Below are positions 1 through 6,429 of a stretch of DNA of 20,084 bases, piece by piece; the stretch's first letter is position 1, and every line of letters begins with the position of its first letter. The DNA comes from CALAED01 sp937891035 (GTDB taxonomy: Bacteria > Actinomycetota > Actinomycetes > Streptosporangiales > Streptosporangiaceae). The DNA lies in assembly GCA_035642125.1 (NCBI GenBank), contig DASQSZ010000013.1:1-20084 (forward strand). The letters run 5' to 3'. The notes below the pieces were generated by a model that saw only the letters and a list, made by a program, of their open reading frames with translations, was not told the DNA's origin and did no database searches. Both the position numbers and the translations under genes were made by a program.

Positions 1-19
1 ACGCTGGATAACACACCGT

Positions 20-58
20 CACCTGATCATTGCCAGGTGTTCCGTATACGCGATTTAA
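20..58 (+). promoter_or_regulatory. Probable promoter and operator of the XRE-TPR gene
   Basis: A possible -35 (TTGCCA, 30-35) is followed 17-18 nt later by an A/T-rich hexamer (ATTTAA/TTTAAC, about 53-59). A perfect 8-bp palindrome, CGTATACG (43-50), lies in the spacer, and a second dyad, CACCTG-N8-CAGGTG (20-25/34-39), overlaps the -35. A palindrome between the promoter elements of an XRE gene is where an autoregulatory operator would be expected. The palindromes are seen directly; the promoter and the autoregulation are inferred. Confidence 0.35.
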
Positions 59-111
59 CCCTGCGCCATACCCTGTGGTGTGCGACGACCAAGAGGGGAG
101 GCGCAGGGCCG

Positions 112-1293
112 ATGGACGCTGGCACGATCGGCGACAGGCTACGGCGACTACGCGGCGACCGGGGGCTTACCCAAGAAGAGCTCGCCGAGGCTGCCGAGGT
201 CAGGCGGGATCTGATCTCCATGCTGGAACGCAACAAGCGCACTTCGGCGCGCTTGTCGACGATCAGTGCGCTGGCACGCGCGCTCGACGTCGAGATCGGC
301 GAACTGGTTGACCGCCGCGACCACCTCAAGGCCGATCGTGACGGTGGCTCGGTGCTGGCCGTACGGGACATGCTGCTCGACCCGAATCTGTTGCCCGGCA
401 TCAAGGCCTCCGACGGCGGAGCGCCGACGCCGCTGCCGCAGCTAAAGCGGACGGTCGGCGACGCGTGGCGAGCATACTGGTCTGGGAAGTTTGGTGAGGT
501 ACTCGCGCAACTGCCGCGTCTCGTCGGCGAGGCACGCATCACCCACTCCTCCCTGGGGGCACCGGCCGTGCCGGCGCTCGCGCTCGCCTACGACCTCGCG
601 TCCTCTCTCATGACGCAGATCGGGCGCAACGACCTCGGCGCGATCGCGGCAGAGCGCGCCATCACCACGGCGCATGGCGGCGACGACCGGCTGCTGTGGG
701 CGATTCTGCATGCCAGCTACTCGTGGACGCTGTTCCACCAGGGCCGCTATCAACAAGCTGAGCGGCTCGCCCGTGTGATGGCGGACCAGGTGGAGCCGAA
801 GTCCTTCCGCGCCGGTGATCTGGAGATCGGTGTGTGGGGGAAGCTGCTGCTGACAGCCGTCGCCCCCTCAGCCGCGCTTGAACGGGACCCGGCCGAGTAC
901 CTCGACCTCGCCCGGGCGGGCGCCGGCCGCCTGAACCGGGAAGTGCAGGTCTATCATCACAGCTCATTCGCACCCGCGTTGGTGGACATGCAGGCCACCT
1001 ACGCCTACAGCACGCTGAGGAAGCCAACGCCCGCTCTGAAGGCGGCGAGGCACATCGAGCCCGGCGACCTTAAGGGCATCACCTGGGGCGCGCACCTGAT
1101 GGACGTGGCAAAGGCGCATCTGGACGCCGGCCATCGCAAGACCGCCGTCCGGGCGCTGCTCGAAGCCCGGGACGTTTCGCCGGTGTGGTGGCGGCACCAG
1201 CGCGTCGCCAAGCAGGCCGTCGCTGAGATCCGCGAACAGGAAAGCCGACTGTCACCCGAGGTGAAGTCGCTGGCCCGGTCGCTCGACCTCTAG
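112..1293 (+). CDS. XRE-family transcriptional regulator with C-terminal TPR-like helical region
   Basis: Predicted cytoplasmic DNA-binding regulator of 393 aa. Residues about 5-60 form a Cro/CI-type helix-turn-helix (IGDRLRRLRGDRGLTQEELA, then a recognition helix and the LARALDVEIGELV segment typical of XRE domains). The rest is helical with TPR-like character, for example an ALAYDLASSL stretch and repeated A-R-A patterns, and no enzyme motif is visible. ATG 112 is preferred over an upstream in-frame ATG at 37 because GAGGGGAGG lies about 10 nt before it and the HTH then starts at the N-terminus. It is followed on the same strand by an RsbW-like ATPase gene, the arrangement seen in Streptomyces WhiJ/AbaA-type developmental modules, although no DUF397 partner is recognisable here. 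Family assignment is firm; the specific target is unknown. Confidence 0.9.
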   Translation: MDAGTIGDRLRRLRGDRGLTQEELAEAAEVRRDLISMLERNKRTSARLSTISALARALDVEIGELVDRRDHLKADRDGGSVLAVRDMLLDPNLLPGIKASDGGAPTPLPQLKRTVGDAWRAYWSGKFGEVLAQLPRLVGEARITHSSLGAPAVPALALAYDLASSLMTQIGRNDLGAIAAERAITTAHGGDDRLLWAILHASYSWTLFHQGRYQQAERLARVMADQVEPKSFRAGDLEIGVWGKLLLTAVAPSAALERDPAEYLDLARAGAGRLNREVQVYHHSSFAPALVDMQATYAYSTLRKPTPALKAARHIEPGDLKGITWGAHLMDVAKAHLDAGHRKTAVRALLEARDVSPVWWRHQRVAKQAVAEIREQESRLSPEVKSLARSLDL

Positions 1294-1296
1294 CTT

Positions 1297-1345
1297 TCGT
1301 ACGCCGCGTACGAGCTCGCTCACAATTAGTTGCGTGATTCGTACA
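1297..1345 (+). promoter_or_regulatory. Palindromic candidate operator upstream of the ATP-binding gene
   Basis: The 241-bp gap between the XRE gene and the ATP-binding gene holds a perfect dyad, TCGTACG-CCG-CGTACGA (1297-1313), and a further TTCGTAC half-site at 1339-1345, with an A/T-rich CACAATTAGTT between them. The CGTA-ACG core resembles the CGTATACG palindrome upstream of the XRE gene, so both may be sites of the same regulator. The remainder of the gap contains only a small GNRA-type hairpin (about 1407-1420, loop GCAA) and no further gene that I can see. Confidence 0.35.
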
Positions 1346-1534
1346 GAGCGTCCATGGCCAGCGGCTCTGATCTGCGGCAGGTTGCTGTGTGCGACCAAAC
1401 CGGACCTCTCCGCAAGGGGACCGGGCCGTGGGCATCATCGGTGACGGACCAGCCCGATACGTCAACCTTGCCGCCCGCAGACTTGCGCTTCTGTCGAATA
1501 TTGGCTCGGAGAAGACTAGAGGGACACCAAGGAA

Positions 1535-1984
1535 ATGCACCCCGACGCCTCAGCCGCATACCCCGACCCAGCCACGGGCATCGAGGTAAAGCTGGATCCC
1601 GATCCGAAATCGGTGCGAGCGGCCCGCGCTTTCGTGGCGACGAATCTTCGTGCGCTCGGCTTTCCCGAGAGCGTGGACGACGGGGTGCTCATCGTTAGTG
1701 AACTAAGCACGAACGCACTCAACGCGACGGTCGATACGCCGTTCTTAGTCGTGGTGAGAGTCGACGCGGAACGTCATCCGGTTATCGAGGTTCACGATAG
1801 TTCTCCGGAGGCTCCGGAGCCGCTTCCGCCGGACTTCGTTTCCGAAGGCGGGCGCGGCCTGTATGTCGTCGACGCCCTGTGCGCGGCGTGGACCTGCGTC
1901 CCGTCCGGCAGCGGCAAGGCGGTAATCGCCACACTTCGTGGCCGCCAGGAGGTTGGTCCAACCGCGAAGTCCCCGGTCGGATAG
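1535..1984 (+). CDS. RsbW/SpoIIAB-like GHKL ATP-binding protein (anti-sigma-factor-kinase-like)
   Basis: A 149-aa protein with the HATPase_c_2 fold of actinobacterial RsbW-like regulators. Visible motifs are the N box (ELSTN, with E56 and N60), the G1 box with D88 in VIEVHDSS, and the G2 box GGRGLYVVD (about 105-113). In this family such proteins bind ATP and either phosphorylate or sequester anti-sigma antagonists, but many stand-alone actinomycete copies have no known partner. ATG 1535 is the first in-frame start. AAGGAA directly abuts it and AGAGGGA lies about 10 nt upstream, so the site is imperfect but acceptable. Its position behind an XRE-TPR gene and ahead of three small ORFs suggests one regulatory module. 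No sigma factor or STAS-domain antagonist is encoded nearby. Confidence 0.85.
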   Translation: MHPDASAAYPDPATGIEVKLDPDPKSVRAARAFVATNLRALGFPESVDDGVLIVSELSTNALNATVDTPFLVVVRVDAERHPVIEVHDSSPEAPEPLPPDFVSEGGRGLYVVDALCAAWTCVPSGSGKAVIATLRGRQEVGPTAKSPVG

Positions 1985-2075
1985 GCGAAAAGCGAAGGCG
2001 CGCGGCCGGAGACCGCGCAACGCCTGGAATCTCATGAATCAAACATCTATAAACGTGACGATGAAAGGACCAGAA

Positions 2076-2249
2076 GTGTTGGCCGTTCAACCCGAACTCG
2101 GCAACCATGAACAACTGCGCGCCACCGCCGTGGAGCTCCAATCTATGGCCGATCTCATCCAGAAGTATCCGGCCGAGGCCCAACTCATCATGACGGCGCT
2201 CGAAGACGGTCTGAAGCTCGGGCCCATGCAAGTAATGGACATTAATTGA
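2076..2249 (+). CDS. Small hypothetical protein of the XRE/ATPase module
   Basis: An acidic, mostly helical peptide of 57 aa from GTG 2076. An ATG at 2034 in the same frame would give 71 aa and one at 2061 would give 62. GTG 2076 is favoured because GAAAGGA lies 6 nt upstream of it, while the ATGs have no convincing ribosome binding site. The sequence has ELQSMADLIQKYPAEAQLIM and ends VMDIN, and has no cysteine cluster or membrane segment. It sits 91 bp after the ATP-binding gene and 22 bp before the next ORF, so co-transcription is likely. I do not recognise the family. A small protein partner of the regulator or ATPase is a guess from position. Confidence 0.6.
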   Translation: MLAVQPELGNHEQLRATAVELQSMADLIQKYPAEAQLIMTALEDGLKLGPMQVMDIN

Positions 2250-2271
2250 AGTCCCCGGATGAGTTGTCGCA

Positions 2272-2517
2272 ATGTTGTGGATCATCGAGGAAACCGACGA
2301 TTGTGGCGTCCATTGGCGGCGCGCGGAGCTGACGTACTGCTACCCGCGTGCCGACAGCGCCATACTTGACGCCTTGGTAATCGTCGCAGACGAATGGCAA
2401 CCATCAACGCGTTCATTGCGTCAGCTCGGCCACGCTCTCCAACGGGAGTCGGTGGCTTACTACTGGCACAAGGGGATCCGCATCGTACGAATCGATCACG
2501 CGGTATCAACCCGGTGA
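2272..2517 (+). CDS. Small hypothetical protein
   Basis: An 81-aa ORF starting at ATG 2272, 22 bp after the preceding small gene and in the same orientation. It begins MLWIIEETDDCGVHWRRAEL and is rich in aromatic and charged residues, with no membrane segment or known motif. The ribosome binding site is weak (GATGAG about 11 nt upstream). Spacing makes it part of the same transcription unit as the ATP-binding gene. I do not recognise a family. Confidence 0.55.
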   Translation: MLWIIEETDDCGVHWRRAELTYCYPRADSAILDALVIVADEWQPSTRSLRQLGHALQRESVAYYWHKGIRIVRIDHAVSTR

Positions 2518-2586
2518 CCCGCCCCACAGGATGAATGACAACAACACCCGGCGGACGGCCGGGACCCAGCGGCTTGTGGAGGTCGG

Positions 2587-3099
2587 ATGGCTCGCTTCGA
2601 TCGTCCACGTCCAGGACGCCATGTCCGCGACCGTACGGAGGTGCCGCGGCGTGCGGTTGACGCGCCGTACGCCCGCGTCCAGTCCGCGGTTGTGCCGGCA
2701 GGCGTTGTGGGACTGGTCGGCTCTGATGAGGCCATCGCGGCGGCCACCGGGTTCAGCATGCTCGCCGGGGCGCTCCATGCGCTCGGCCTGAAGACGGAGA
2801 CCCGCGGATACTTCATGCGAGTGTCGCGGCCGGGCGGCGACGGCCAGGCGGGACGTCGCGTGGACGTGGTGCTCGGTCATCACCCAGCCGACGGCGAGCG
2901 GTTGTGGTGGTGGCACCCGGTCGTGGGCGCAGGTTCGCCTGATGGAGCGTGGGGGCCGGCGGGCTCGCTTCGAATGATCGGCCCGATCGACGCGGTCGCG
3001 ACCGCGGCGGATCACGTCGCCCGGGCGCTGCGCGCGGACGCCGAAGCCGAACGTTCCGGACAAACCTCTACAGTGGGGCCGGCGCACGATTGGGGATGA
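2587..3099 (+). CDS. Hypothetical protein of the RsbW-associated type
   Basis: A 170-aa protein with strongly G/C-biased third positions, which separates it from the long antisense frame over the same DNA. GGAGGT sits 3 nt before ATG 2587, a short spacing. The C-terminal part has a tryptophan cluster (LWWWHPVVG), a proline/glycine stretch, and an ending in which a GPIDAVATAADHVARALRAD helix follows. From memory, short proteins with an LWWxW segment and a terminal A-A-D-x-(V/I)-A-R helix often sit beside RsbW-like genes in Streptomyces, and this one fits that pattern, though it is longer at its N-terminus. Function is unknown. It ends the module; the next gene has its own promoter candidate. 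Confidence 0.65.
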   Translation: MARFDRPRPGRHVRDRTEVPRRAVDAPYARVQSAVVPAGVVGLVGSDEAIAAATGFSMLAGALHALGLKTETRGYFMRVSRPGGDGQAGRRVDVVLGHHPADGERLWWWHPVVGAGSPDGAWGPAGSLRMIGPIDAVATAADHVARALRADAEAERSGQTSTVGPAHDWG

Positions 3100-3194
3100 C
3101 CTGACGTCCTCATGCGCTATCCGGCCGATCGCCTGCCCCTGTCCTCGGCGAACACCGTCCTGGCGGCGGCCGAGGTCACGTCGGCCCCGCTGAA

Positions 3195-3222
3195 TTGTCA
3201 GAGGGTCGGCGTAGCTTAGAGT
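3195..3222 (+). promoter_or_regulatory. Candidate promoter of the DUF222/HNH gene
   Basis: TTGTCA (3195-3200) and TAGAGT (3217-3222) are separated by 16 nt. TAGAGT matches the actinomycete -10 pattern TAGRRT exactly. Transcription would begin near 3228-3230, very close to or just past the GTG at 3225. That favours either a leaderless message or a translation start further downstream (GTG 3252 or ATG 3288). Confidence 0.45.
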
Positions 3223-3224
3223 GC

Positions 3225-4613
3225 GTGAGCGAACGCGGATCGCAGTCGCCGGTGTCGCCGGTCGAGCTGCCGGAGGGGCTGGCGGACATGCCGCCCGGCC
3301 CGGCGCTGGCCGCCGCTTTGGCCTCGATCGACCGCACTGACCTCACCGGCTACGACATGGTGGTCGTGCTGCAGGCGCGGAGCCGTCAGCTCGCCCATGA
3401 GCAGGCCGAGTTCGCCGCCGACCTGGCCGCGGTCGCCGACTGCGTACGGGCTGAGACCGCGCATATTTCCTACGTGTGGGACTCCGACATCCCCAAGCTC
3501 GCGGCGGCCGAGATCGCGGCGGCGCTGACCTGGACCAAGCGGGCGGCCAAGGCCCGGCTCGAGGACGCCTGGCTGCTCATCGAGGGTGTCCCGGCGGTCT
3601 GGGCGGCGCTGCGGGCCGGAGCCATCGATCTGCCCAAGGCGCGCGTGCTGGCCGAAGGCACTTCCATCCTGCCCGCCCCGGCCGCGCGGCGGGTGATCGA
3701 CCAGATCCTCCCCGAAGCGCCAGGGTTGACCACTGGACAGTTGGCCTACCGGCTGCGCCGCCTGGTCGTCGAGGTAGATCCGGCAGCCGCGAAGAAGGAG
3801 TACGAAGACGGGGTGGCGCGGCGGAAGGTGGCGCGCGGACTCAACGGCGACGGCACCGCCTACCTGGCCGGCTACAACCTTCCGGCCGACCAGGCCGCGG
3901 CCGCCGACGAGCGGCTCGACGCGCTGGCGCGGGCGGCCAAACAGGCCGGGGACGACCGGCCGATGGACCTGATCAGGGCCGACATCTACCTGGCGGTGTT
4001 GGCCGGCACCTACACCGGCCCCGGACCGATCGGCCGGCGCGGCGTCATCGAGTTGACCTGCGACCTGCCCACCCTGATGGGCCTGGCCGACCACACCGCC
4101 GAACTCGCCGGGTGGGGCCCGGTCATCGCCGACATCGCCCGCCAGATCGCCGCCACCTACGGCCTCACCGGCGACATGGTCTGGCGCTACTCGATCACCA
4201 ACCCCTTCACCGGCGGCCTCGCCTTCCACGGCACCACCCGCAAACGCCCCACGCAGCCCCGGCGGGACCCCCGCCGTGCCCCCACTAACCGGCAGCGCGC
4301 GTTCGTCGTAGCCCGCGACCGCACCTGCCGCGGCGTCAGCTGCCGCGTCTCCGCCCGCCGCGCCGAGATCGACCACATCCAAGACCACGCCGACGGCGGA
4401 CGCACGCAGGTCTGGAACCTCGACTGCAAGTGCACTGCCTGCCACGACCTCAAGGACGGCGGCTGGGCGGTCCGCCGCAACCGCCTCGACGAGGTCATCT
4501 GGACCAGCCCCCTCGGCCACACCTACACCGTCCCCGCCGAAGCCATCACCACCCCACAACGGCTTAGCGCCGTCGAACACCTCCTCCTCAAAACCCTCCG
4601 CCACCGCACATAA
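3225..4613 (+). CDS. DUF222 (13E12-type) HNH endonuclease
   Basis: A 462-aa protein from GTG 3225. The N-terminal two thirds match the DUF222/13E12 family of actinobacteria (PPGPALAAAL, then a VVVLQARSRQLAHEQA helix). The C-terminus carries an HNH nuclease motif: EIDHI with H384, N398 in NLDCKC, and H407 in CHDLK, with paired cysteines (CRGVSC and CKCTAC) suitable for a structural zinc. These proteins are common, often multicopy, and their biological role is unsettled; some are linked to mobile DNA. The start is uncertain: ATG 3288 has a good GGAGGGG site 9 nt upstream and lies clear of the candidate promoter, but the conserved region just before PPGPALAAAL argues for the earlier GTG. No mobile-element ends are visible around it. 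Confidence 0.88.
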   Translation: MSERGSQSPVSPVELPEGLADMPPGPALAAALASIDRTDLTGYDMVVVLQARSRQLAHEQAEFAADLAAVADCVRAETAHISYVWDSDIPKLAAAEIAAALTWTKRAAKARLEDAWLLIEGVPAVWAALRAGAIDLPKARVLAEGTSILPAPAARRVIDQILPEAPGLTTGQLAYRLRRLVVEVDPAAAKKEYEDGVARRKVARGLNGDGTAYLAGYNLPADQAAAADERLDALARAAKQAGDDRPMDLIRADIYLAVLAGTYTGPGPIGRRGVIELTCDLPTLMGLADHTAELAGWGPVIADIARQIAATYGLTGDMVWRYSITNPFTGGLAFHGTTRKRPTQPRRDPRRAPTNRQRAFVVARDRTCRGVSCRVSARRAEIDHIQDHADGGRTQVWNLDCKCTACHDLKDGGWAVRRNRLDEVIWTSPLGHTYTVPAEAITTPQRLSAVEHLLLKTLRHRT

Positions 4614-4614
4614 C

Positions 4615-4630
4615 CCACCCGCTCGGGTGG
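4615..4630 (+). terminator. Hairpin after the HNH gene
   Basis: CCACCC-GCTC-GGGTGG forms a perfect 6-bp stem with a 4-nt loop starting 2 nt after the stop codon. There is no T-run behind it, which is usual for actinomycete terminators. Termination is inferred. Confidence 0.5.
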
Positions 4631-4685
4631 CATCGCATATCGCTGGATGGGCTTGGCAGGGCGCGAGCCGGCTACTCTGGCGTGA

Positions 4686-4719
4686 TTGACAGCTGACTAT
4701 CCAATGATCCGTTTATAGA
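4686..4719 (+). promoter_or_regulatory. Possible promoter region for the radical SAM locus
   Basis: A consensus-like TTGACA (4686-4691) is followed by an A/T-rich TTTATAGAT (about 4712-4720). The spacing of 21-22 nt is longer than the usual 16-18, so these two may not act together. The region is the only promoter-like segment between the HNH terminator and the small ORF at 4725. Confidence 0.25.
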
Positions 4720-4724
4720 TCTCA

Positions 4725-4904
4725 ATGATCGGCGGCGACATCGGCGGGCAGCATTCGCTATCAGAGAAGCGACAAAATCCGAACTATTTCGGAGATCGGC
4801 CCGTGGGTATGGTCGCGCTAAAGGGCATGCCTGTCTGCTCGGCTGGGGGCTCAGGACGTGGAGCAGAAAACCACATATGTGCCGGATGTGGCTGGACGTA
4901 CTGA
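4725..4904 (+). CDS. Small cysteine-containing ORF, possible peptide substrate of the radical SAM enzyme
   Basis: A 59-codon ORF from ATG 4725 to TGA 4902-4904 lies directly upstream of the B12-binding radical SAM gene and overlaps its first 47 nt in another frame. It begins MIGGDIGGQHSLSEK. The C-terminal part holds all three cysteines: one in GMPVCSAGG and two in the terminal ICAGCGWTY. ATG 4725 has no ribosome binding site. An internal in-frame GTG at 4803 has GGAG 8 nt upstream and would give a 33-aa peptide keeping all three cysteines. Third-position G/C is only moderately biased, so coding is not proven. A glycine-rich leader, a cysteine-bearing tail and a radical SAM neighbour would fit a RiPP precursor. 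Alternatives are a translational-coupling leader peptide or chance. Confidence 0.4.
   Translation: MIGGDIGGQHSLSEKRQNPNYFGDRPVGMVALKGMPVCSAGGSGRGAENHICAGCGWTY
4778..4793 (+). promoter_or_regulatory. Dyad that could mask a ribosome binding site
   Basis: TCCGAA-CTAT-TTCGGA is a perfect 6-bp inverted repeat with a 4-nt loop. Its right arm overlaps the GGAG (4791-4794) that would serve GTG 4803. As RNA it could sequester that site; as DNA it could be an operator for the radical SAM gene. Confidence 0.3.
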
Positions 4905-6429
4905 TGCGTTAATCATCGTTCCGCCGCCTTCTCCGTCCGATACCAATCCACCGTTAGGCCCGGCCGTAATAGCGCGGGCCGCCGCTCGTCGTGGTTTGCG
5001 CGTGGAAGTGGCAGACCTCAATATCATCTATTTGAATGATTTCCGCGATGCCGAGAGGCGCCATTCATCGTATGCCCTCGGCGACCACGGAAAGAACCGT
5101 GCAGTGGTGTCGGCCGCGGCGGCTCGGCTTTTTGACAGTAGCGGCCTGCGGAGCAGACGCTCCAGCTATCTCCCCGACGGCGCGGATCCAGTGGCCGGGA
5201 TGCATTACGGCTTCGGCACGCTGGATGCCGCGGTTACGGAGGCGACACGCGGTGCCGTATGGCGGCCGTGGTTAGTCGAGCATCTGTTCTCTCGCTTCGC
5301 GGCTGCCCCGACCGTCGTCGGCGTATCGCTCATGGGGCCATCTCAGGTATTCCTCGCGCTCGTCATATTCGCACTGGCAAAGGAGCTGTGGCCGGCGTCG
5401 CTGACGGTTCTGGGCGGCAGCCATGCGACTTTATTGATCGACGACATCACACGGCGGGAGGCCTATCGGCGGCACATCGACCTCGTGCTGCAAGGGCACT
5501 CCGAGCGACGGTTCGGCGACTTGCTGGACGCGCTCAGGGCAGATCCCGGCGCCGGTCGGCGCAACCGGGTGCAAGGTTCCGTTCTGGATGCCGCGCCACC
5601 CGGCGCGGACTTTGACTACCTCCCGCTGTTCGGCGCCGACCAGCTGCGACTCTATGACACGGAGAGACTTACGCTGCCCCTGCAGTTCACCCGAGGATGC
5701 GCCTACGCCCGCTGCACTTTCTGTACCTATCCGGTCGTGGAGCCGGTGCGCACGCCCTTTGCGGCCGGACGGGCGCGCGCCGCCATCGCCGCCTTGGTCG
5801 ACTCGCACGGCATCCGGCGGTTCTCCATCAAAGACTCGCTGTTCACCGCCCCGATGATGCGGGAACTCGCCGACCGTCTCAGCGGCGAAGGGCCGGAGAT
5901 AGCCTGGAGCGCCACCACGAAGGCGAATCGCGGCGTCATCCGACACGCCTCGAAACTGGCGGCGGCGGGGCTGGCGACGGTCGAAATCGGCGTCGAGACC
6001 ATCCATCGCTCCGGCCAGGAGCTCTTCGACAAGCGCGCGGATATCAGCCTGCTTGAGGACGTCATCTTGGGGTTCGCCGAAAGCGGCGTGACCGTGGTGG
6101 TCAACCTCATCTTCGGTCTCCCGGGAGAACGGCTCGCCGATGCCGAACGGCAGTTGAGCTGGTTCCTCGACCTTCAGCGCCGGGCGCCGGCCGGCCGGAT
6201 CGACGGCTCGCTCAACATGCTCGAGATCGTTCGAGGCTCGCCTCTCGAAGCCCATCCGCCGCCCGGCGTCTGTTTGTACGGCGTCGCGCCGTGGGCGTAC
6301 TGCTACGCGTGGAACGCGCCGCCATGGCGATCGGGCTTCGCCGAAGTGCTGCGAGATGTCGAGCTGGCTAGACCTCGGCCAGAACTTCACGAAGGTCCCG
6401 TATCCGGTAGTCGGCGACGCACTGCCTGA
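4858..6429 (+). CDS. B12-binding-domain radical SAM protein
   Basis: A 523-aa cytoplasmic protein with the class B layout: an N-terminal cobalamin-binding Rossmann domain (about 16-230; VPPPSPSDTNPPLGP, VVGVSLMGPSQ, LGGSHATL and a LVLQGHSERRF segment at the place usually occupied by GEGE) and a C-terminal Elp3/MiaB-type radical SAM domain. The cluster motif is C281-X4-C286-X2-C289 in TRGCAYARCTFCTYP, one residue longer than the usual CX3CX2C. Further radical SAM features are VEIGVET and VNLIFGLPGE. Family members do methylations or rearrangements on natural products, lipids or peptides; the substrate here is unknown. GTG 4858 is the first in-frame start and has only a weak site; GTG 4879 or 4888 are alternatives and would shorten the overlap with the small ORF. 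Its 3' end overlaps the convergent HAD gene by 62 bp. Confidence 0.88.
   Translation: MEQKTTYVPDVAGRTDALIIVPPPSPSDTNPPLGPAVIARAAARRGLRVEVADLNIIYLNDFRDAERRHSSYALGDHGKNRAVVSAAAARLFDSSGLRSRRSSYLPDGADPVAGMHYGFGTLDAAVTEATRGAVWRPWLVEHLFSRFAAAPTVVGVSLMGPSQVFLALVIFALAKELWPASLTVLGGSHATLLIDDITRREAYRRHIDLVLQGHSERRFGDLLDALRADPGAGRRNRVQGSVLDAAPPGADFDYLPLFGADQLRLYDTERLTLPLQFTRGCAYARCTFCTYPVVEPVRTPFAAGRARAAIAALVDSHGIRRFSIKDSLFTAPMMRELADRLSGEGPEIAWSATTKANRGVIRHASKLAAAGLATVEIGVETIHRSGQELFDKRADISLLEDVILGFAESGVTVVVNLIFGLPGERLADAERQLSWFLDLQRRAPAGRIDGSLNMLEIVRGSPLEAHPPPGVCLYGVAPWAYCYAWNAPPWRSGFAEVLRDVELARPRPELHEGPVSGSRRRTA

Noticed and set aside
2506..3087. Minus-strand frame opposite the 170-aa hypothetical protein
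   Set aside because: Third-position G/C bias and the ribosome binding site favour the plus strand.
3216..4604. Long minus-strand frame opposite the HNH gene
   Set aside because: Translation is Gly/Val/Asp-rich with no domain; the plus strand has DUF222 and HNH motifs.
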